Source: Bacteroidota bacterium (GTDB lineage: Bacteria; Bacteroidota; Bacteroidia; Bacteroidales; VadinHA17). Taken from it: 45,011 bases of DNA. Positions 1 to 7,373 of this stretch are shown in pieces. The notes beneath the pieces are model-generated. The model did no database searches. It was not told the DNA's origin and saw only the letters and a list, made by a program, of their open reading frames with translations. Numbering within the stretch: position 1 is the first letter of the stretch; every line of letters starts with the position of its first letter. The position numbers were made by a program, and so were the translations under genes. The stretch spans positions 1 through 45,011 of the forward strand of contig DRPN01000181.1 of the NCBI GenBank assembly GCA_011374625.1, in the 5' to 3' direction.

Positions 1-680
1 AGGAGAGAGTTTCTTCCTTCGCCTTTTGGACAATAAAAGATAAAGGGAGAAGCAAAAAATATATTATTTAACAAATCATACTTTTGCTACCTAGTTTCCG
101 GCCGGTTGTCACTCTCTCCTAAAAAATAGTCCACAAAGATAGAGGTAAGTGGTTAAAAAAACAAAATAGAGGAAAAAAATGGTACAACCTAAGTTCAATT
201 AGTAAATGGGGCAGGAAATGAGTTTGTATTTCATCTGTTTATTTTTATTTTTTAGGGGTCAGATGGAACTTACCATGATAATTATGCACGTGTGTGTTAA
301 AATCATAATTATTTTATCATGGACGTTTCATAATGTCATAAATCTTTTTAACTTTTTGAATTGCCTCGGTGCATTGACGAATGAATATTCTTTTATTTGT
401 TATCCATTGTAGTGGGTACACATTTTTAGCCCAAGTTGAAAATGAGAAAGTATAAGGTATTCATTTTCAGCAGTGTGTATTTTTTAAGTTTACATTTGGG
501 TTACTACATTAATTTTCCGGTATAAGGTGGATGTTTCCACACAAATGCCTCATAGATTTGTGCTGCTTTTTTATTAAAAGATTTTTTTGCCTCACACAAA
601 AAAACACACACTGTGGATATAACTTCCCTCTTTCCGATTTTCCAATTATTTTTTTAAATTGTGAAAAAAATGGGTGGTTT

Positions 681-2054
681 ATGAAAAGATTCATCATTTG
701 GATCATTATTTTTCTCTTTTTCCCTGTGCTTCCGGTCTTATCTAAAACACAGGAAGTGCCCCCGACCGATACTTCTTACATCCATGCTCTTCTCAGAAAG
801 TACCCTATGAAACACCCAGGCAAGACAGATACAAAAGGTTCTAAAACAACCTGTTCCGGTCGCTTCTTACAGGATTCAACCTATTTTTTTAGCTGGTCTG
901 CCTCTGATTCATCATGGATTCTCTACCGGGGTTGTTTTTGGGGATACAACCGGGAAGGCAAAAAAGTTTGGTACGAAAATAGAAACCGAAACCAACAAGA
1001 AAATATCTGGACAGCCCGGTCCCGGACTGAGTATGAATATTCTTCATCCGGCAAGTTATCAAAAATCTATACCTTTTGCAATAACGCTGCAACAAACAGA
1101 TGGGACAGTTCTTATAGAAATTTATATCAATATACAAAAGAAGGATGGCTGGCAACAAATCTTTCTCAGAAGTATGAGTCCGTAAACATATGGGTAAATT
1201 CTTCCCGGAATGATTTTGAATATGATACGGTAGGTCATTGCGTTCTATCCCAATCAAGTTCATGGGATTCCGAACATAAAAAATGGAACCCTTCTTACAG
1301 AACCGTTGATTTTTGGGAACAAAACCTGGATACGGCATCAGTCAGACAACAGTATGATACGGCAACTGCTCTTTGGATAAATATTTCCAAACGATCTTTT
1401 TTTTACGATGATGCCGGTCGCCGCACTAAAGAGGTATTGGCCACATGGGATATAGCTTCAGATCATTGGATTAATCAATCAATGATCAGTTATTTATACA
1501 AAAACGGAGCCCTGACAGTGCAGGACTATCAAACCTGGCACACGGACCATTGGGAAGAAGCGGTAAAATATCTGTATTATAAAAATAAAATGGGAAATGA
1601 CACCTTAATTTTATTTCAGATTTTCCATTCCGGTTCCACTACATGGCAAGACAATTACCAATATCTTTACGATTATGATAACTGCGACATCCTGAAAGCA
1701 GAAACGGGACAGTTATGGAACGCCTCTGCCCATACCTGGGATAATGACTGGCATGTGGTCCATTTTGTCTCACCGTTTATTCCGGAACTGCCACCTGCCT
1801 ATGCCGAAAAAATCCAACAGGAAGCTATCCGTATATGGCCCAATCCGGCATGGGAAAAAATTCATATTCACCTGACCAACCGTTCTGCTTACACCATACG
1901 TCTTGTGGATATCTCAGGCAGAATTTGTAAAGAAATTAAAAAGACGAAAGATCAGGAACTCATCTTTGATGTTCGTGACTTATCCCCAGGTATTTACTTT
2001 TTACAGTTTACTTCCGCAAAAGAGAATTTTACCAGAAAAATAATAATCCGTTAA
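681..2054 (+). CDS. Secreted repeat protein with T9SS type A sorting domain
   Basis: ORF 531..2054; ATG at 681 gives a signal peptide (MKRFIIWIIIFLFFPVLPVLS). C-terminus IWPNPAWEKIHIHL...VDISGRI...DLSPGIYFLQF...RKIIIR is a Por-type sorting domain. Confidence 0.85.
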   Translation: MKRFIIWIIIFLFFPVLPVLSKTQEVPPTDTSYIHALLRKYPMKHPGKTDTKGSKTTCSGRFLQDSTYFFSWSASDSSWILYRGCFWGYNREGKKVWYENRNRNQQENIWTARSRTEYEYSSSGKLSKIYTFCNNAATNRWDSSYRNLYQYTKEGWLATNLSQKYESVNIWVNSSRNDFEYDTVGHCVLSQSSSWDSEHKKWNPSYRTVDFWEQNLDTASVRQQYDTATALWINISKRSFFYDDAGRRTKEVLATWDIASDHWINQSMISYLYKNGALTVQDYQTWHTDHWEEAVKYLYYKNKMGNDTLILFQIFHSGSTTWQDNYQYLYDYDNCDILKAETGQLWNASAHTWDNDWHVVHFVSPFIPELPPAYAEKIQQEAIRIWPNPAWEKIHIHLTNRSAYTIRLVDISGRICKEIKKTKDQELIFDVRDLSPGIYFLQFTSAKENFTRKIIIR

Positions 2055-2136
2055 GCTACTGGTATTATTTTAGCGCTTTTATTGTTACTTTTACGTCGAA
2101 ATTAAAGTAAAGTATTATTTAATAAAACATAATATT

Positions 2137-3210
2137 ATGGGACAAAAAAAATTCAAAGCAGGCGTACTTTTCGGTGATGAGGTTACCGAACTTTTCAATT
2201 ACGCAAAGGCCAACAATTTTGCAATACCTGCTGTCAATGTGGTAGGGACCGATTCTGTCAATGCCGTTATGGAAACGGCTGCTAAAGTCAATTCTCCGGT
2301 GATCATCCAATTTTCTAACGGAGGAGGCGCTTTCTATGCAGGCAAAGGGCTTCCGGCAGAGGGTCAAACCGGAGCTGTTCTCGGATCGGTTTCCGGAGCA
2401 CAGCATATTCATCTGCTGGCCGAACACTATGGCATACCGGTGATTCTGCATACCGACCATTGCGCAAAGAAACTGCTTCCCTGGGTGGAAGGCATGCTGG
2501 ATTACGGTGAAAAATATTATAAAGATCACGGCAAACCTTTATTCAGCTCTCACATGCTGGACCTCTCGGCAGAACCGCTCGAAGAAAATATTGAGATCAG
2601 CAAAAAATATCTTGAAAGAATGAGTCGGATCGGCATGACCCTGGAGATAGAACTGGGAGTCACCGGAGGCGAAGAAGACGGGGTAGACCACAGCAGCATT
2701 GACAATTCCAAATTGTACACACAACCCGAAGATGTTGCCTATGCTTATGAAGAGCTTAAAAAAATCAGCAACCGTTTTACCATTGCTGCTTCTTTTGGTA
2801 ATGTTCACGGAGTTTACAAACCGGGAAATGTCCGTCTGGAACCGGTGATCCTGAAAAATTCACAGGAATACATTCAAAAAAAATATAATACCGGCGAAAA
2901 ACCCGTGAATTTTGTGTTCCACGGTGGTTCAGGTTCCGAAAAAGCAAAAATCAAGGAAGCCATCTCTTACGGGGTCGTCAAGATGAACCTGGATACGGAC
3001 ATGCAGTGGGCTTTCTGGTATGGGGTAAAAGGATATTATGAACAATATAAGGATTATCTTCAGAGCCAGATTGGAAACCCGGAAGGCGATGATAAACCCA
3101 ACAAAAAATATTACGACCCGCGAAAATGGCTGCGTGCCGGTGAAGAACAGTTCGTCAAACGGCTCACTGAAGCTTTCGAAGACCTCAACGCCATCAACCG
3201 TCTGGGTTAA
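2137..3210 (+). CDS. fbaA: Class II fructose-bisphosphate aldolase
   Basis: Motifs FAIPAVNVVGTDSVNAVMETA, VILHTDHCAKK, TLEIELGVTGGEEDGVD, FVFHGGSGS, VKMNLDTDMQWAFW. Confidence 0.96.
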   Translation: MGQKKFKAGVLFGDEVTELFNYAKANNFAIPAVNVVGTDSVNAVMETAAKVNSPVIIQFSNGGGAFYAGKGLPAEGQTGAVLGSVSGAQHIHLLAEHYGIPVILHTDHCAKKLLPWVEGMLDYGEKYYKDHGKPLFSSHMLDLSAEPLEENIEISKKYLERMSRIGMTLEIELGVTGGEEDGVDHSSIDNSKLYTQPEDVAYAYEELKKISNRFTIAASFGNVHGVYKPGNVRLEPVILKNSQEYIQKKYNTGEKPVNFVFHGGSGSEKAKIKEAISYGVVKMNLDTDMQWAFWYGVKGYYEQYKDYLQSQIGNPEGDDKPNKKYYDPRKWLRAGEEQFVKRLTEAFEDLNAINRLG

Positions 3211-3313
3211 GCCGCAACGGAATCATTTTTAAAAGATATAGTGAAGGTATAACAGTATTTGCCACACCACTATCATACACCGCTCAGGGCATACCCTCGG
3301 GATATTCGTATTT

Positions 3314-3347
3314 GAAAGCGAAACTGAACAAACAGTTTCGCTTTTTT
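3314..3347. terminator. Rho-independent terminator after aldolase
   Basis: GAAAGCGAAACTG-aacaa-ACAGTTTCGCTTTTTT: strong stem followed by T tract. Confidence 0.8.
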
Positions 3348-3577
3348 GATAAAGGTATCATTTTCTGAAATGAGACGGTCTCCTGAAGTTCTTTTTAACG
3401 ACATCCTATCCATTTGAAGCATTCTCCGGCAGGCGCTGTGGAACAAAAAGAAGGAAAAAACCCTGGAAATCTTTGGTCTATACTTCCAATCACTAAAATA
3501 TACGGAAACATTTTCAAAGAATGTTTCGTAGTGAAGCATTCCCCGTGATAAAGACAACTAAAAATTCTTTTTCCGGT

Positions 3578-4489
3578 CTAACCGGCCACATCCCAGTAAA
3601 TCCCTTTTCTTTCCTCAATCTTAGGATCATTCCTCAATATTTCTCCCAGGATTTTTAAAGATGTAATAAGGCCGGTACAACTCCGGTTATAAAATACAGG
3701 TCCGTCAACAACATACTGTGAAGGAGGTTTGTCACAGGTGAAAACAGAAAACAATTTATTCTTATCAAGATACTTGATTTTTTCCTTATTTTCCGGCAAA
3801 GTAGCCCAAGGGTCTCCCCCGATGATAATGTCAGGACTTCTCTCAAAATAATAATCAGGATAAATATATAAATCGTCACCATAGAGCAAAGGGGTACCGC
3901 CTATCATTTCAATCATATCTGACACCCATCGTCCGGCCAACTGCAACAATGGCCATTTACGTAATACTCCAACAGCCGGAGTGTGACGTTTGAGTCCGTA
4001 CTTTTTAAGAGTCTTCTCTATTTCCCTCCTGCAATTTCTCACCAGAACTTTCCCCCGGTCTTCATAACCAAATACCCCGGCCATCATCATGATCTCATCA
4101 AATATATCATTTATGGACATAGAATAAATATCAAGAAGACGGCATCCCCGCAATCCGTCCTGCTCGAGTATTTGCTCTGCTTCTTCGGAAGACAAGCCTG
4201 ACAAATTAAGCATTCCTTCCGTGATAATGTGAGTCGGTTTTATTTTTCTGAGAAGATCCATCTTCACATTCCATGGCGAAAGCAGGATTTCTGTCATTGT
4301 AGGACCGGAATGCATAACCTTATCTACGGAAACTATATCTCTTTCGGGTGTAGTTATCACCGGTATATTATTTATTTCATTTTTAGCAATAAATGCATCA
4401 TGAGAACACCCTGCGATCCAAAGATCCAGTTCCAGGTCTAAAAGCACCTGCGTTCCCCAGGCCGATAAAGAAACAATGCGTACCTCCAT
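3578..4489 (-). CDS. Cobalamin/iron-type ABC substrate-binding protein (BtuF-like), no evident signal peptide
   Basis: Start taken at internal MEVRIVSLSAWGTQVLLDL; DLWIAGCSHD, KPTHIITE, periplasmic-binding-protein fold pattern GGDPWATLPENKEK. Confidence 0.75.
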   Translation of the reverse strand: MEVRIVSLSAWGTQVLLDLELDLWIAGCSHDAFIAKNEINNIPVITTPERDIVSVDKVMHSGPTMTEILLSPWNVKMDLLRKIKPTHIITEGMLNLSGLSSEEAEQILEQDGLRGCRLLDIYSMSINDIFDEIMMMAGVFGYEDRGKVLVRNCRREIEKTLKKYGLKRHTPAVGVLRKWPLLQLAGRWVSDMIEMIGGTPLLYGDDLYIYPDYYFERSPDIIIGGDPWATLPENKEKIKYLDKNKLFSVFTCDKPPSQYVVDGPVFYNRSCTGLITSLKILGEILRNDPKIEERKGIYWDVAG

Positions 4490-4704
4490 CAAAGAATCAG
4501 TTTTATTTTTACATTTCCCAGACCGGATATAAAAGTACAATATTTTCCCTTCCCTGACAAGAGACCGGTTTACTGAGCCAATAGAAAAGAAAATCCTTTT
4601 GGCTCAAATCAAATCAAAAAATGTAGAAAAGCTTCAAACATGACTTTTCTTATCGTTTTAATAATCAGACAATGATTATTTTTGTTAACCCAATATATTA
4701 CACC

Positions 4705-6300
4705 ATGGACTTGCTGACGCAAAGTTATTTTGTATTGTTTCTGATCATTGCGCTTGGTTTTATTTTAGGAAATATCAAAATTAAAGGGGTTTCCCTGGAT
4801 GCTTCGGCAGTCATTTTTGTGGCCCTGTTGTTTGGCCATTACGGAATTTTAGTTCCTAAAGATTTTCAATATATTGGTCTTGTACTATTCATATTTACAA
4901 TAGGATTACAGGCTGGACCCGGGTTTTTCTTTTCTTTCCGGAAACAGGGGAAACAATTGATCCTTACAACACTTGTTCTGGTTATTACGGGGTGGCTTAC
5001 GTCAATCCTTCTGGGGTGGGGACTGGGAATTGATTATCGCCTGTCAGTAGGTTTGTTTACCGGCGCACTCACCAGCACACCCGGTCTTGCAGCAGCTATT
5101 GATGCCACACACTCTCCCCTGGCTTCCATCGGATACGGTATCGCATATCCTTTCGGCGTTTTAGGAGTGATCCTTTTTGTCCGTCTTTACCCCGTTATTT
5201 TTAAGATAGATCTTAAAAAAGCAGAACAGGCGCTGGAAAATGAAAAAAGGGAACAATACCCGGAAGTACTTCGCCGGAATTTTGTAGTAGAAAACGAGAA
5301 CGTCCTTGGAAAATCCATTGGAGAACTAAAAATCCGCTCTATGACCGGGGCCAATATTTCCCGTGTATTAAAAGGGAAAACGGCCATAACTCCCGGTGTA
5401 GATACCCACTTGGAGAAAGGAGACATTGTTCGGGCAGTGGGGTCGGCCGAGTCATTGGAAAAATTCCGCCTGTTGATCGGCCCCCCGACAGAAAAAGAAA
5501 TTCCTCTCGGAAAAGACTATGAAGTCCGCTCCGTGCTGGTCACCAACAAAAAGATTATCAACAAAACACTGGCAGAACTAAATTTGTGGCACCACTTTCA
5601 TGCTACGGTAACACGTATACGGAGAAGCGGTATTGACATCGTCCCTTCCCCGGACACTCATATCCGGTTCGGGGATAAACTGATTGTGGCCTGCTCCCGG
5701 AGTCAGATGAAAAACATAATGTATTTGTTGGGAAACGAAGATAAAAAGCTTTCGGACACAGATTTTTTCCCTGTTGCTGCAGGCATCGTGCTGGGTGTCT
5801 TGCTGGGAAAAATAAGCATTGGCTTTAGCAACAATTTCACCTTTCGCCTGGGCCTTACAGGAGGGATATTAATTACCGCTATGCTCCTGGCAAGCATCGG
5901 AAAAACAGGCCCTGTAATTTGGACCATGTCGGGTGCTGCCACACAACTGCTAAAACAACTCGGATTGCTGCTTTTCCTGGCTACCGTGGGGACACATGCA
6001 GGACAGCATCTTTCCGCTACTTTTCAGCAATATGGATTGAAGCTGTTTTTTATCGGAGCAGCCATTACCCTGTTGCCGATGATTACAGGATCCTGGGTTG
6101 GCCAACAGCTTTTCAGGATCAACCCGCTAAAACTTATGGGAACCCTGACAGGAGGCATGACCAGCACCCCCGGACTTGCAGCCGTGGATTCTCTGACCGT
6201 TTCCAATGCCCCGCACATCGCTTATGCTACCGTATATCCTTTTGCCATGGTGCTGATCATCATCTTGGTACAAATAACAGGCACCCTTCCTTTTTTATGA
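4705..6300 (+). CDS. Aspartate:alanine exchanger (AAE) family transporter with two TrkA-C domains
   Basis: Duplicated membrane halves, each with GALTSTPGLAAAID / GGMTSTPGLAAVDS; central TrkA-C-like segments. Confidence 0.88.
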   Translation: MDLLTQSYFVLFLIIALGFILGNIKIKGVSLDASAVIFVALLFGHYGILVPKDFQYIGLVLFIFTIGLQAGPGFFFSFRKQGKQLILTTLVLVITGWLTSILLGWGLGIDYRLSVGLFTGALTSTPGLAAAIDATHSPLASIGYGIAYPFGVLGVILFVRLYPVIFKIDLKKAEQALENEKREQYPEVLRRNFVVENENVLGKSIGELKIRSMTGANISRVLKGKTAITPGVDTHLEKGDIVRAVGSAESLEKFRLLIGPPTEKEIPLGKDYEVRSVLVTNKKIINKTLAELNLWHHFHATVTRIRRSGIDIVPSPDTHIRFGDKLIVACSRSQMKNIMYLLGNEDKKLSDTDFFPVAAGIVLGVLLGKISIGFSNNFTFRLGLTGGILITAMLLASIGKTGPVIWTMSGAATQLLKQLGLLLFLATVGTHAGQHLSATFQQYGLKLFFIGAAITLLPMITGSWVGQQLFRINPLKLMGTLTGGMTSTPGLAAVDSLTVSNAPHIAYATVYPFAMVLIIILVQITGTLPFL

Positions 6301-6361
6301 CAATCAGGCAAGTATAACCGATCATATTGCAGATCCGACTACAAGGGGACAACAAAATACC

Positions 6362-6369
6362 TACCTTTG
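6362..6369 (+). promoter_or_regulatory. Candidate Bacteroidetes -7 box TACCTTTG upstream of rsgA
   Basis: Exact match to TAnnTTTG, 16 nt before the GTG start at 6385. No convincing -33 box. Confidence 0.35.
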
Positions 6370-6384
6370 TGGAAATTTCCTATC

Positions 6385-7311
6385 GTGAAAACAGGAAGAG
6401 TTACAAAAGCTACCGGACGCTGGTACATTGTTGAAACGGAAGATCACAGAAAATTCCGCTGCGCTGTTAAGGGAAGTTTTCGGATCAAAGGAATCCGCCT
6501 CTCTAACCCAGTAGTGGTAGGGGATTATGTTACTTTCGAACCGGATCCTCCGGGGGAAACGGGACTGATTACCCATGTCCGGAAACGAAAGAATTATATC
6601 ATACGAAAATCAACCAATTTATCCTATGAAGCGCAAATCATCGCAGCTAATATTGATCAGGCTTTTCTGATCGCTTCCCTGGTAAAACCCAAAACCCTTT
6701 TACCCTTCATCGACCGTTTTCTGGTAGCGGCAGAAGCTTACCGTATTCCGGTAATTCTTATTTTTAACAAGACAGATCTGCATGGGGAAACAGAAAACCT
6801 TGAACTGAAAAAACTGACGGACATCTATGAAAATATTGGTTACAAAGTCTTGCATACTTCTGTGCCCCAACGAAAAAATCTGGAAAAAGTTAAAGAGCTT
6901 TTGATAAACCGTACCACCCTGCTTTCAGGAAATTCGGGGGTAGGAAAAACATCTCTTATCAATGCGCTCGAACCCTCCCTGAACCTCAAGACAAAACCGG
7001 TATCCCGGTCACATCAAACCGGAAAACACACAACCACCTATGCGGAATTGTTTCCTTTAAGTTTCGGTGGGCATATCATAGATACCCCCGGAATCAGAGG
7101 CTTCGGGCTGGTGGATACTGATAAAAATGAAATCTATCATTTTTTCCCGGAGATCTTCAAAATGGCAAAAGAATGCAACTATTACAACTGTACACACACT
7201 CACGAACCTGGTTGTGCCGTGAGAGAAGCTGTAGAAAAAGGATCAATTGCCGAATCGAGATATAACAGTTACCTCGATTTGTATTTTGATAAAGAAAAAA
7301 AATACAGATAA
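6385..7311 (+). CDS. rsgA: Ribosome small subunit-dependent GTPase A
   Basis: N-term KTGRVTKATGRWYIVE, circularly permuted GTPase motifs NKTD, GNSGVGKTSLIN, DTPGIRGFGL, zinc site CNYYNCTHTHEPGCAV. GTG start preferred over TTG 6367. Confidence 0.94.
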   Translation: MKTGRVTKATGRWYIVETEDHRKFRCAVKGSFRIKGIRLSNPVVVGDYVTFEPDPPGETGLITHVRKRKNYIIRKSTNLSYEAQIIAANIDQAFLIASLVKPKTLLPFIDRFLVAAEAYRIPVILIFNKTDLHGETENLELKKLTDIYENIGYKVLHTSVPQRKNLEKVKELLINRTTLLSGNSGVGKTSLINALEPSLNLKTKPVSRSHQTGKHTTTYAELFPLSFGGHIIDTPGIRGFGLVDTDKNEIYHFFPEIFKMAKECNYYNCTHTHEPGCAVREAVEKGSIAESRYNSYLDLYFDKEKKYR

Positions 7312-7373
7312 AAGAACTATCATTTTTTTTATATTAGAGGCTAATTTAAAAAGTAACCTCTCGGGTTCCGGAA

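Noticed and set aside
206-412. 68-aa plus-strand ORF
   Set aside because: Hydrophobic low-complexity translation of AT-rich DNA containing hairpins; no RBS or family signal.
889-1338. 149-aa minus-strand ORF opposite the T9SS gene
   Set aside because: Antisense shadow of a well supported CDS; translation has no recognisable features.
3273-3557. 94-aa minus-strand ORF between aldolase and BtuF-like gene
   Set aside because: Overlaps the terminator hairpin and gives no protein-like pattern.
4541-4671. Cobalamin riboswitch upstream of the BtuF-like gene
   Set aside because: No conserved B12-box-like sequence seen; the only structure is the simple hairpin at 4574-4606.
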